Assembly: GCF_002911015.1 (NCBI RefSeq)
Contig: NZ_KZ626874.1
Location: 1 to 64,000 of the forward strand
DNA: 64,000 nt
Direction: 5' to 3'
Source: Streptomyces populi
GTDB taxonomy: Bacteria > Actinomycetota > Actinomycetes > Streptomycetales > Streptomycetaceae
In this document: in pieces, positions 55,374 to 63,966 of the stretch
How positions within the stretch are numbered: the first letter of the stretch is position 1
How the letters are laid out: every line of letters starts with the position of its first letter
Notes under the pieces: generated by a model
The model's input: the letters and a program-made list of their open reading frames with translations, nothing else
What the model was told of the DNA's origin: nothing
Databases searched by the model: none
Translations under genes and position numbers: made by a program

Positions 55374-56234
55374 GTGTTCGAGGAGTTCGCCACCAGGACG
55401 GTGCGCACCGGTGAGGCTTCCGTCTTCGTTCGGTACGGGGGCGAGGGCCCGCCTCTGCTGTTGTTGCATGGTCACCCGCGCACGTCGGCGACCTGGCACC
55501 GGGTCGCGCCCGCGCTGGTGCGGCGCGGGTTCACCGTTGTATGCCCCGACCTGCGTGGTTACGGGCGCTCTCGCGGTCCGGCGCCTGCTTCTGATCATGT
55601 CCCGCATTCCAAGCGTGCCGTGGCCAAGGACATGGTTGAGGTCATGCAGGCGCTCGGGCACCAGCGCTTCGGGCTCGTCGGTCACGATCGTGGGGCCGCC
55701 GTGGCGCTCCGGCTGGTGCTGGACCACCCCTTTGTGGTGGACCGGGTGGCGTTTCTGGACGGCCTGCCGCTGAGCGAGCACCTGAGCCGTGCGGATGCCC
55801 GGTTCGCCACTGCGTGGTGGCACTGGTTCTTCTTCGCTCAGCCGGAGATTCCCGAACGCGTCATCAACGCCGATCCCGACGCCTGGTACCGCGGCGACCT
55901 CGAGATCATGGGGCAGGAGAATTACGACGAGTGGCGGGCCGCCACCAGGAATCCGGACGTCGTCCGCGCCATGCTGGAGGACTACCGCGCCGGACTCACG
56001 GTGGACCGCTGGCACGAGGAGGCGGACCGCGCCCGGGGTGCACGGATCGACTGTCCCGTCCTGGTGCTGTGGTCGCTACGGGACGACCTGGAGGACCTGT
56101 ACGGCGACCCGCGCGCCATCTGGCGCGATTGGGCCGATGACGTCCGGGGCCACGGTATCGACGCCGGTCATCATGTGGCCGAGGAAGCCCCCGGCCCGCT
56201 CTCCGCCGCCCTGGGCGACTTCTTCGCCCGCTGA
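55374..56234 (+). CDS. alpha/beta hydrolase, haloacetate-dehalogenase-like
   Basis: 286 residues from GTG 55374, with GGAGGGG upstream (earlier ATGs at 55293 and 55329 are in frame). LLLLHGHPRTSATWHRVAPA, PDLRGYGRS, then nucleophile Asp in LVGHDRGAAVALRLVLDHP place it with fluoroacetate/haloacetate dehalogenases. TAWWHWFFFAQPEIPERVIN and LEDYRAGLTVD contain the His-Trp and Tyr that form the halide pocket in that group. Epoxide hydrolase is the main alternative. Confidence 0.82.
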   Translation: MFEEFATRTVRTGEASVFVRYGGEGPPLLLLHGHPRTSATWHRVAPALVRRGFTVVCPDLRGYGRSRGPAPASDHVPHSKRAVAKDMVEVMQALGHQRFGLVGHDRGAAVALRLVLDHPFVVDRVAFLDGLPLSEHLSRADARFATAWWHWFFFAQPEIPERVINADPDAWYRGDLEIMGQENYDEWRAATRNPDVVRAMLEDYRAGLTVDRWHEEADRARGARIDCPVLVLWSLRDDLEDLYGDPRAIWRDWADDVRGHGIDAGHHVAEEAPGPLSAALGDFFAR

Positions 56235-56425
56235 CTACCCCGGTCCGGCGTTGAAACGGCATGCGTCTCCATGGCCGAGGTGGTGTCCAAGGAACCTCAT
56301 GGTCGACAGCGGATGACGGTGGTCGCTGCTGCTGTCGAGCATGGATCAGCGCTGCCCGCAGGCCGGCACCAACCGCTCGCAGAAGTCAGCGAGATCGTCG
56401 GCGTCGGAACGCTCCCTGTGCCTTG

Positions 56426-57247
56426 TCAGCGGCGAGTCGGTTGCAGGCGCTCGATGCGGTCAAGGTCGCCGGTGAGAAGGTTCCGGTGGCTGATGGTGAA
56501 GTCTCCGTTGGGCAGGGTCTGCCCTTCGCCGTAGTACCGGCCCACAACTGCGGTGGGAAGGAAGGCGCGCAGGCTGTGGCGCATGTTCCTGGGGTAGTCG
56601 ACGGGTTCACCCCAGCTGGCAGGGGCTTGGTCGGTGGAGAGCAGGACCCAGTGGTCCACGGTCACGGCGGCGTCGAGGTCCGGTGCCGCTCCGGTGTGGC
56701 TGTCCAAGGCCGGCATGGTCAACTGGTCGGGGTCGAGCGGCGGATACCACAGCAGCAAGGGCTTGGCGCGTTGCGCGTCGGTGTTGTCGAAGCAGCACAC
56801 GGCGATGGTGTGGTCAGGAAAGTGGTCGGCGTAAAAGCGCAGGAGGTCCGGGTCGAGCTCTGGGCGGCGGTGCAGCGGCACTTGCCACAGCGCGGTGGGC
56901 ACCGCGGTGGGGTCGGTGGCCAGGAGCACCGTGTAGATGTCATGGTCGAAGACCTGGACGGGCTGCGGTTCCGCGCTCATCCACGCGATGTCGTGTCCGG
57001 CGGCGACGGGTTCGACAGCGGCGACCATGCGGCGTAGGACGTCGCCGGTGCGCCCAGCGGAGAGGAAGTGCCTGGGGGTGAGCTGCCTGGTGGGCAGGTG
57101 CAGCAGCATGGCGTTCGGTCCGTCCGCCAAATTGACGGCGGTGTTCTGGTAGCCCAGGACGTGGATCAGGCCATGCACCGGGTGGTGCTGCCTTCCGCAG
57201 TACACGATCGTGCCGGAGAACGCGGCCTCACCTGTCGAGATGCACAT
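56426..57247 (-). CDS. conserved hypothetical protein
   Basis: 273 residues, soluble. MCISTGEAAFSGTIVYCGRQ, HGLIHVLGYQNTAVNL, GPNAMLLHLPTRQLTP and WMSAEPQPVQVFDHDIYTVL recall a Streptomyces hypothetical family without known function. The conserved N-terminal Cys could matter, but this is speculation. The start overlaps the IS630 remnant by 20 bases. 56235-56425 holds nothing clear. Confidence 0.7.
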   Translation of the reverse strand: MCISTGEAAFSGTIVYCGRQHHPVHGLIHVLGYQNTAVNLADGPNAMLLHLPTRQLTPRHFLSAGRTGDVLRRMVAAVEPVAAGHDIAWMSAEPQPVQVFDHDIYTVLLATDPTAVPTALWQVPLHRRPELDPDLLRFYADHFPDHTIAVCCFDNTDAQRAKPLLLWYPPLDPDQLTMPALDSHTGAAPDLDAAVTVDHWVLLSTDQAPASWGEPVDYPRNMRHSLRAFLPTAVVGRYYGEGQTLPNGDFTISHRNLLTGDLDRIERLQPTRR

Positions 57248-57506
57248 GGCGGCAAGGTACCGCTCGGTCGTCCGGGATGAGTTCGGTGGTAGCGAGGCAG
57301 GCGTCGACCAGGTCGGGGCGGTACTGGATCTGCTTGAGCCTGCGCTTCAGGGCCCGGGTGATCTGCCCGAGATGGGCGGCGGTGAGATTGCCGATCTCCC
57401 GTTTGACGAGCGACCGGATATCCTCCTGCGGATTTAGGTCGGGCGCGTAGGAGGGCAGCTGGAAGACGGTGAGCCAGTGGGCGTTCCCGTCGATGAACTC
57501 ACGCAT
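57228..57506 (-). pseudogene. IS630-family transposase, C-terminal fragment
   Basis: FQLPSYAPDLNPQEDIRSLV with the DDE-type Glu region, followed by LGQITRALKRRLKQIQYRP, is the IS630 C-terminus. The rest is missing; an IS110 fragment begins directly upstream. Confidence 0.85.
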
Positions 57507-57514
57507 TCCGGCGG

Positions 57515-57694
57515 TCAGGGGAAGATGTCGGTGAACTGGGCGCGGAGCCGGTTCACGGCGCGGGGGCGGTCGGCGACCAGGTCCGTGCGTCGACCGGTGA
57601 GGATATTGAGGTCGGTGACCGTCTCGTCGCCGGAGCGTAAAGGGTGCAGATCGCGGCGGATGCGTGTCTGGCCGGCGATGATAGAGAAGGAGGA
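57515..57694 (-). pseudogene. IS110-family transposase fragment
   Basis: IIAGQTRIRRDLHPLRSGDE followed by LTGRRTDLVADRPRAVNRLR is an internal stretch of IS110 transposases, ending at a stop after FTDIFP. It abuts the IS630 fragment, so one element may have inserted in the other. Confidence 0.75.
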
Positions 57695-57715
57695 CGCATA
57701 GATTCTGATGAGCTG

Positions 57716-58165
57716 ATGTACGAATTTCGGCGCGATGTCACGCGACCCGCGGACCGCCCGAACCTTCTGGACGTGACAGGGGCGAAGGGACTGGCCCAAG
57801 CCGCCGGCATAGCGAGCTTGTGGATCCGCAAGGGGATCGCCGACCGCGTTGAAGTGCTCGACCGGCAACGACTGGTCCTTGCCGTCTCATGGTCCGACGT
57901 TCGCATGCTCGATGATCCCCATCAGCAGGACACCTACCATGTCCGGACGCTGGACGATCAGCATGCCTGGACGCGCGTTGGCCATGCAGCTCATCTGCGA
58001 GACGCGTTGGCCGTGGCCGATGACCACTTGTCGTCTGGAAACGCATCTGCTGCGGTCGAGATTCGTCGAGGCCGCTCCAGAGTCGCCCTCCTGACACGGG
58101 CGGACCTGGGCCGGGTATGGCCCGGCAAGCCCAAGAGAGACGTCGAAGCCGGACCGGTTCGGTGA
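57716..58165 (+). CDS. hypothetical protein
   Basis: 149 residues from ATG 57716. GAKGLAQAAGIASLWIRKGI looks like a weak helix-turn-helix, and HLRDALAVADDHLSSGNA a following helix pair. A GAAGGAGG site lies about 25 bases upstream, too far for this ATG, so the true start may be lost. The family was not recognised. 58166-58385 has no gene. Confidence 0.45.
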   Translation: MYEFRRDVTRPADRPNLLDVTGAKGLAQAAGIASLWIRKGIADRVEVLDRQRLVLAVSWSDVRMLDDPHQQDTYHVRTLDDQHAWTRVGHAAHLRDALAVADDHLSSGNASAAVEIRRGRSRVALLTRADLGRVWPGKPKRDVEAGPVR

Positions 58166-58385
58166 GCAGTGGCTACGGGAACTCCACCGCGTGGCCGGCC
58201 ATCGACTACGGAGCGGAAGATCATTCACGGAATCACGGTCAGAACCTTGAAAATCCCCCCTGTGCTCACGGGTTGGACGGACCTGCTGAGTTGATCTCCC
58301 CAGCCGCCCAGGTGGGGTAGTAGCCGTTCAACGAGCTTGTGGCCGTGAACGCGGGCGCTGCGCCGGACGGCGGTCGGCGAGGGAC

Positions 58386-58708
58386 TCACCACTGGGTGAT
58401 GAGCGGCGTGTCCGGTTCGCGCTGCCTCCAGTCTTCGGTCAGGCGGGCGGAGGTGGCGGTGCCGCGCACCGTTGCGATCTTGCCTCTTGTGATGTCGAAC
58501 GTCACGGCGCCGATGACCTGGTCGCCGATCACGAAGAGGATGCCGGGGGTGCCGTTGACGAGCACGTAGTGGACGGCGGGCGAGTCGCCGTTTCGCGGGG
58601 GTGGGCTTGAAGCCGGCCCGTGCGACGGCGGCGATGCGTTGCGCGGTGTCGAACTGCAGCAGCTTCTCGGTCAGGCCGGCGCCGTCGGAGATCGCGATGG
58701 CGTCGTCC
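58386..58708 (-). pseudogene. SigJ-like sigma factor, frameshifted C-terminal part
   Basis: Frame A encodes DDAIAISDGAGLTEKLLQFD and AAVARAGFKPTP. After a one-base shift near 58590, frame B continues NGDSPAVHYVLVNGTPGILF, GDQVIGAVTFDITRGKIATV, and ends ITQW at 58386. This pattern matches the SnoaL-like C-terminal domain of SigJ-type extracytoplasmic sigma factors. The sigma domains are absent. Confidence 0.55.
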
Positions 58709-58883
58709 CCAGGGCTGCTCGTTGGACAGGTATGACGACACGCACAACAGCTCCGCGGCATCCGCAACAACCCGATCGCCCGCACAAGCCGCGGATCGAG
58801 ACCCTCGGCCGTTCAAGCAGGAGAAGGTACAAGTACAGCCTTAATATGTGCAGGTCACGGGAGGGGAAGCATGTTCGAAGTGA

Positions 58884-59072
58884 GGCACACGTGCCCGCAT
58901 TTCGGACGGCTCCAGCACGACGGAGTTGTGCGACATCCGATCCAACGCCGGTAACTGCTACCAAGCCGGCCAGTTCTGCCGGGACATCGACGTGGGGGCG
59001 ACGACTACGGACGCAGCAGGACGCGAGATCGCCTGCGACTATGAGGCCGGCGCCAATCGGTGGCACTACTGA
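58884..59072 (+). pseudogene. fragment of a small cysteine-containing actinobacterial protein
   Basis: The frame ending at 59072 reads TTELCDIRSNAGNCYQAGQF, then CRDIDVGATTTDAAGREIAC and EAGANRWHY. This resembles a small repeat-like domain common in actinobacterial proteins. No start codon exists in the open part, so it is a 3' remnant. Confidence 0.5.
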
Positions 59073-59525
59073 CAACCCGCTGACCGCTCACGGCTTCACC
59101 TGCCAGATCCGCAGGTGTGCGTCGGCGTCGTCACGCAGCAGCGGCAGTTCTGGCCGCCGAACCGAGGGTGGTTGCCCACCTTCCTATCGCCGCGGCCCTC
59201 GTCGCTCCCTCGGCCGGCGTTCCCTCAGTAGCGATTGCCCATCGCCACTCAATGCCATCAGCTTGGGAAGCTGAGGTGATTTGGGGCTTGTTCCGAAGCT
59301 GACCTGCTGCTGAGCGATATCGGCGCCCGGGACAAGGCCAGCTGGTTCCCCGGTTTTCCCCATGGTTTCCCGCACGATCTGACACGGGCCCGGCACGGCC
59401 TCTTCGCTCGCGGTCGGCCGGCGCAAGGCGTGGGTCCGCCACGATCGCGGCGGACCCGACACCCTTTACCGTCCGCAGCCGTTACCGCCGGCTCGGCCCC
59501 CACCAGCCCGCCGGCACCGCGGACA
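59073..59525. other. no gene seen
   Basis: About 450 bases with no frame of coding character on either strand. AT content rises around 59240-59370. Confidence 0.45.
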
Positions 59526-60290
59526 TCACCTCACCACGACGTTGTCCCCGGACGACGTCGACGGCCCGGTGGTGGTGTTGCCGTAGTACACCCAGCGCCA
59601 CGAACCCGTCCTGGAGGCCTTCAGGGTCGTCCTGAGATCACCCGAGCCGTTCGCGTACACCTTCTTCACCGTGGTGTAGGAGGCGGTGCCGGCAGGCTTG
59701 AACTGCAGGCTCACCAGACGGCCTCCGTAGGAGGCGTACTTCCTGGTCTCCCAGTTGGCCCGCGTGACCTTTCCGGTCACGGTGATGGTCCTGTCCTTGG
59801 ACACCGGTTCGGGCGATGCGTTCACGGTCAGGCGGGAGTTGCGCTTGACGTAGACCGTCAGACCCTTGTCGTCGAAGTCGCTACCGTCGCCCTCGAAGTA
59901 CACCTCGGCCCCGACCTTCCAGACCCCGGCCTCGCTGTTGTGCATGTCCCACACGCTCGGATCGAAGTACATCGTCTCGTTGAAGTCGCAGACGCCCGAG
60001 CTCACCTTGATGCAGTCGCTCGTCTCGACGGCGTGCCACAGCCGATCACCCGCACCACCGCGGTACAGGAACACCGCCGGCCACTTCCACTTGTGCGTGG
60101 TCGTCATCCTGAAGGAGGCGGGCACCGCGACCTCGTTCGACACCCCGATCACAATCGACTTGCCGCCATTCACCCGGACACGGGTGAAGGAGACCCCACC
60201 CTCGGCCGCCCCGGCCGGCGCCGCGGCCACGGCCGTGAACACCGCTACCGCACCACCGGCCACGACGGCTCTCCAGACCTGCTTCCCCAC
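59526..60290 (-). CDS. secreted protein, unknown function
   Basis: 254 residues from GTG 60290 (GGGG at 5 bases, AAGGAG further upstream). Signal peptide VWRAVVAGGAVAVFTAVAAA ends near PAGAAE. A beta-rich first domain (FDPSVWDMHNSEAGVWKVGA) is followed by an Ig-like repeat domain starting SRLTVNASPEPVSKDRTITV that resembles cell-surface beta-sandwich domains of Streptomyces secreted proteins. No enzyme motif. Confidence 0.72.
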   Translation of the reverse strand: MGKQVWRAVVAGGAVAVFTAVAAAPAGAAEGGVSFTRVRVNGGKSIVIGVSNEVAVPASFRMTTTHKWKWPAVFLYRGGAGDRLWHAVETSDCIKVSSGVCDFNETMYFDPSVWDMHNSEAGVWKVGAEVYFEGDGSDFDDKGLTVYVKRNSRLTVNASPEPVSKDRTITVTGKVTRANWETRKYASYGGRLVSLQFKPAGTASYTTVKKVYANGSGDLRTTLKASRTGSWRWVYYGNTTTGPSTSSGDNVVVR

Positions 60291-60674
60291 CTGATCCCCA
60301 ATCTCCTTACGGAAAGGCACCGAAGGCACATCCCTCCAGCTCCTTACAGACGGCCGGCATCCGCACGGGGTTGTACACCCGCGCATCACAACGGGGCATC
60401 AGACAATCCCCGCCTCCCGCGAGGCGGAGAAGCCGGTACGGTGCCCGGGATCCGCGCGGCCGTCAGGAAGCCCGCAGGGGAGGGATCCCTCCCCAATGGG
60501 CCATGCATGAGCCGAGGACGGCCTGCGGAGGCACCCTGGTACTCCAGTTGCAGATCGCGACCTGCAGAGGCGTCATCTATGTTGACTCGGCTGAGGTGAG
60601 GATGACGGCGGCCGGGTGCGCCGGCATGTTTCGGATCTACTGTTCGTCCAGCGGATGCCTCAGTCGGGTCGGCT
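60291..60674. other. intergenic, no gene seen
   Basis: About 380 bases between two minus-strand genes. No coding frame or strong terminator was found. Confidence 0.4.
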
Positions 60675-61331
60675 TCACAGCTGAGTACGTCGCTCGGCGG
60701 CGTCGAATGCGGGCGCGAGCGGGGCCAGCGCCGCGCGGAGCCGGTCGGGCAGCGAGCCGGAGGGCACGACGAGTCCTCCGGCGCCGAAACTCTCGGCGGC
60801 CTCCGGGTTCCCGGCCGGCCGGAGCCAGCCTTCCAGCGCGATGCGAACCGCCGCAGCCGCGCTTGCCGCGAGAACGCGGGCTGTGTGCGCTCCGGTGTCA
60901 CCCAGGCGTTCAGCGATCACCGCCGTGAGCGGGGGCTCGATGTCGGCGGTTGTGTCGAGGAAGGCGTCGCGCAGCGCGGTCCGGGTGGTGATCAGCAGCA
61001 GCGCCTGCTGTTCGTGCTCACCGGTGTTCGTGTACTGCTCGACCACTGCTTCGGTGACAGCGTCCGCCAGGCGCACTCCTGCGGGCCGGGCCGCGACCGC
61101 CGTCGCGATCCGCGCCTCCCGGCCTGAGGTGACAGCGGCGACGATCGCCTGCTCGCGGCTGGCGAAGTAGTTGTTGTAGGTGCGTGGCGAGACCCCGGCC
61201 GCCTCGGCGATGTCCTCGACCCGCACCTGGTCCGGCCCGCGCTCCACGGCCAGGCGCAGGGCCGCCTCGCGTAGCGCCTCTCGGGTGGCCTGCTTCTTCC
61301 GCTCCCGCAGCCCTGGCGGTGGTGTCGTCAC
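60675..61331 (-). CDS. TetR-family transcriptional regulator
   Basis: 218 residues from GTG 61331. HTH: RLAVERGPDQVRVEDIAEAA followed by GVSPRTYNNYFASREQAIVA. The C-terminal ligand domain is Ala-rich and not diagnostic. It diverges from the gene at 61434 across a pair of palindromes, the classic layout for self-repression and control of the neighbour. Confidence 0.9.
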   Translation of the reverse strand: MTTPPPGLRERKKQATREALREAALRLAVERGPDQVRVEDIAEAAGVSPRTYNNYFASREQAIVAAVTSGREARIATAVAARPAGVRLADAVTEAVVEQYTNTGEHEQQALLLITTRTALRDAFLDTTADIEPPLTAVIAERLGDTGAHTARVLAASAAAAVRIALEGWLRPAGNPEAAESFGAGGLVVPSGSLPDRLRAALAPLAPAFDAAERRTQL

Positions 61332-61355
61332 GGTGCCCAGCGTTCCACACAGAAC

Positions 61356-61383
61356 TGCGTGCACGCAAACTTGCGTGCACGCA
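61356..61383. promoter_or_regulatory. twin palindromic operators for the TetR regulator
   Basis: TGCGTGCACGCA, itself a perfect 12-base palindrome, occurs at 61356-61367 and 61372-61383, with centres 16 bases apart, between the divergent genes. Two dimers bound to adjacent faces is a common TetR arrangement. Confidence 0.75.
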
Positions 61384-61433
61384 CTTTTACTGTCAGTCTC
61401 GGCCCGACCGAGACCGGCAGAGGGGACGGCATC

Positions 61434-62459
61434 ATGCGGGCAAGGGGAATGACCTACGACACCGGATTCGTCGTGCGCGGCCGGATGTCCCGCGAGCGCT
61501 TCGACCCCGCGGTGGTCCGGCGTGAGCTCGCCGTCATCCGCGACGACCTGCACTGCAATGCGGTCCAGATCATCGGCGGCGACCCGGACCGACTGGAGCT
61601 GGCCGCGGGCGCCGCCGCCGAACTCGGCCTGGAGGTCTGGTTCTCGCCCTACCCGCTGGAGCTGGACCCGGAGCAGATCCTCACGCTTTTGCGCGACTGT
61701 GCCGGGCGAGCGGAACGGCTCCGGCGGCGGGGAGCCACGGTCGTGTTCGTCGCAGGGGTCGAGCTGAGCGTGATGAACCGCGGGTTCCTGCCCGGAGGGA
61801 GCCCCGAGGAGCGGGTCGAGCAGCTGATGAGCCGACCCGAGCGGCGGGCCGAAGCGATGCGCGAGCTCGGCGTGCGCATCAACGCGTTCCTCCACGAGGT
61901 CGCTGCCACGGTCCGCGAGCGCTTCCAGGGCAAGCTCACCTACGCATCCATCCAGTTCGAACAGGTCGACTGGACCCCCTTCGACATCGTGACGTTCGAG
62001 CTGATCCGCTCCGCCGAGGTCGCCGACCGGTTCCGGGACGCGGTGCGCACCCTGGCCCAAGGCCCGAAGGCGCTCGCCGTCACCGGGTTCGGCACCGCGG
62101 CCTACCGCGGCGCGGGAGACCGCGGCGGGCGCGTGCTGGAAGTGGTCGAGCATGATCCGCGGACCAAGGCCCCTGTACGACTGAACGGCATATACGAGCG
62201 TGACGAGGCCGGCCAGGCCGCGTATCTGAGCGAACTCCTGGAGATCTTCGACACCGAGGGCGTGGACAGCGCGTTCGTGTTCCTGTTCGCCTTGTCCGGC
62301 TACCCGTACCGCCCGGACGGCGACCCCCGGGACGACCTGGACCGGGCAGGCCTGGGCATCGTCAAACTCCTCGAAGGACGCCGAGGACAGGCCTACCCCG
62401 ACATGGAATGGGAACCCAAGGCCGCCTTCGCGGCAGTGGCACAGCGGTATCGGAGGTGA
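61434..62459 (+). CDS. TIM-barrel-like protein of unknown function
   Basis: 341 residues from ATG 61434, with AGAGGGGA upstream. CNAVQIIGGDPDRLELAAGA, GLEVWFSPYPLELDPEQIL, VFVAGVELSVMNRGFLPGG, LTYASIQFEQVDWTPFDIV and VDSAFVFLFALSGYPYRP follow the beta-strand/helix rhythm and Glu-ending strands of glycoside-hydrolase-like barrels. I recall relatives labelled as abortive-infection proteins, which I cannot verify. Probably induced by release of the divergent TetR repressor. Confidence 0.7.
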   Translation: MRARGMTYDTGFVVRGRMSRERFDPAVVRRELAVIRDDLHCNAVQIIGGDPDRLELAAGAAAELGLEVWFSPYPLELDPEQILTLLRDCAGRAERLRRRGATVVFVAGVELSVMNRGFLPGGSPEERVEQLMSRPERRAEAMRELGVRINAFLHEVAATVRERFQGKLTYASIQFEQVDWTPFDIVTFELIRSAEVADRFRDAVRTLAQGPKALAVTGFGTAAYRGAGDRGGRVLEVVEHDPRTKAPVRLNGIYERDEAGQAAYLSELLEIFDTEGVDSAFVFLFALSGYPYRPDGDPRDDLDRAGLGIVKLLEGRRGQAYPDMEWEPKAAFAAVAQRYRR

Positions 62460-62555
62460 CCGGCCCGGCGCACGGTGACCACGGCTCGGGATCTGCACTG
62501 CACCACAACGGGGAAGGCTCTGCGCTGCCGTCTTTCGATCAAGCAGGTGGCCGGA

Positions 62556-62569
62556 GTCTGTAAATCTGC
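62556..62569 (+). repeat. copy of a tRNA-Tyr anticodon-region sequence
   Basis: GTCTGTAAATCTGC matches 63914-63927, where it is part of the tRNA-Tyr remnant. The two copies flank the phosphatase gene and could be traces of an attachment site. Confidence 0.5.
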
Positions 62570-62679
62570 TGTGGTGGGTTGATGGCTGGGCGCCAACGCT
62601 CGATAAAGCGGCCGGGCCAACCTCTGGACTGCCCAGCAGCGGAGTGGAGCCGAGGGCTTCGGCAAGGCAGGCTTGGGCC

Positions 62680-63864
62680 ATGATGTCGCTTTTGCGCTCG
62701 CCGCCTCCGCCCGGGGCGGGGCGGCGTAGCCGGGTCCTCTTCACGCTGATGCAGTGTGTGCCCTTCCTGATCGCGCTGGCCGTGCTGGTCATCGAGCTCA
62801 CGCCTGCGCACTTCATCTATACCGGGCCCTTTCTCACCGCGGTCCCCGCTTTGGCGGCAGTGACGATGGGGCCCAAGGGAACCACTGCGGCGGCGGTTCT
62901 GGCGCTGGCGATCAGCGCGATCACCGCGACCTACAACGGGGCCTGGGGCACCCTTCAGGTCTACACCAATTTCCTGGCCCTGTTCCTGGTCTCCGCAGCT
63001 AGTTTCATCACCAGCAGCGCCGTGCAGACGCGCAGGCAGAGAGAGCTCGACCAGGTTCGGCGGATCGCCGTGGCGGCACAGGAGGTCGTGCTGCGGCCCG
63101 TACCCGCCCGGCTGGGCCCAGTGCTCACGGGAAGCCTGTCCCTCGCGGCGGGGACGGGGGCGCAGGTGGGCGGTGATCTGTACGAGGCCGTGCAGACGCG
63201 GTACGGCGTCCGGATGATCGTGGGGGATGTCCGCGGCAAGGGACTGACCGCCGTGCGCGCCGTCGCGGTGGCGTTGGGCGCGTTCCGGGAAGCCGTGCAC
63301 TACGAGGACGATCTCGTGGAGGTCATGAACCACTGCGCGGCCGCGCTGCGACGGGAAATCGCCACGCCGGGCGCGTACGACCAGGACGTTCTGTTGGAGG
63401 GGTTCGTCACGGCGCTCATCGCGCAGGTGCCGGACGAACCCGTGGTGCAGCTGGTCAACCGTGGGCATCCACCGCCGCTGCTGCTGCACTTGGGCAGCGC
63501 CACGGCACTGATGCCGCTCTCGCCGTTGCCGCCCCTCGGTCTCGAAGACCTCGCCACCGACCTCTCCGTCAAGCCCGAGAGCTATCCGTTCGTTCCCGGT
63601 GACCGTCTGCTGCTGTACACCGACGGCGTGATCGAGGCCCGCAACCACGACGGCGAGTTCTTCGCTCTGTCGGAGGCCGTGGAAGGGATAGACGCCGCTA
63701 CCGCCCCATCAGAATTCTTGGAGCGACTGCACCAGGCATTGATCCGCCATAACGAGGGCGACCTGGCGGACGATGTGGCGATGATCCTCGCTGACCGGCT
63801 CAGCGGCGAAAGCGTTGTCGGCTCTATGCCGAAGCCGCCTTCCGGAGGGGCGGGCGTGGGGTAG
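62680..63864 (+). CDS. membrane-anchored SpoIIE/PP2C-type protein phosphatase
   Basis: 394 residues; ATG 62680 is chosen, though 62683 or GTG 62644 are possible. Three or four N-terminal helices (FLIALAVLVIELTP, LFLVSAASFITSSAV) are followed by a PP2C domain with metal-binding GGDLYEA, VGDVRGKGLTAVRAVA, NRGHPPPLLL, LLLYTDGVIEARN and GDLADDVAMIL. Such phosphatases act on anti-anti-sigma proteins in Streptomyces. A SigB/SigF-type sigma gene lies 12 kb away, a link that is only suggestive. Confidence 0.9.
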   Translation: MMSLLRSPPPPGAGRRSRVLFTLMQCVPFLIALAVLVIELTPAHFIYTGPFLTAVPALAAVTMGPKGTTAAAVLALAISAITATYNGAWGTLQVYTNFLALFLVSAASFITSSAVQTRRQRELDQVRRIAVAAQEVVLRPVPARLGPVLTGSLSLAAGTGAQVGGDLYEAVQTRYGVRMIVGDVRGKGLTAVRAVAVALGAFREAVHYEDDLVEVMNHCAAALRREIATPGAYDQDVLLEGFVTALIAQVPDEPVVQLVNRGHPPPLLLHLGSATALMPLSPLPPLGLEDLATDLSVKPESYPFVPGDRLLLYTDGVIEARNHDGEFFALSEAVEGIDAATAPSEFLERLHQALIRHNEGDLADDVAMILADRLSGESVVGSMPKPPSGGAGVG

Positions 63865-63910
63865 CGGTCGTTGTGGGCCGCCCTGCCGCAGTTCAAGGAC
63901 CGCCCTCCAC

Positions 63911-63966
63911 GCGGTCTGTAAATCTGCCGGCTTCGCCTTCCCAGGTTCGAATCCTGGCGCCGCCAC
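63911..63966 (+). tRNA. 3' part of a tRNA-Tyr gene (probable attachment site)
   Basis: Anticodon loop CTGTAAA with GTA, long variable arm, T-arm CCAGG-TTCGAAT-CCTGG and acceptor end CGCCGCCACC are all present. The upstream half does not form a D-arm or a matching 5' acceptor strand, and the 5' side of the anticodon stem is mismatched. This is therefore a 3' fragment, as left when an integrative element recombines at a tRNA gene. SLP1 of S. coelicolor is known to use tRNA-Tyr. Confidence 0.65.

Noticed and set aside
63709-63966. Minus-strand peptide with APGFEPGKAKPADLQT
   Set aside because: This peptide is a well-known kind of false gene made by reading through the complement of a tRNA 3' end.
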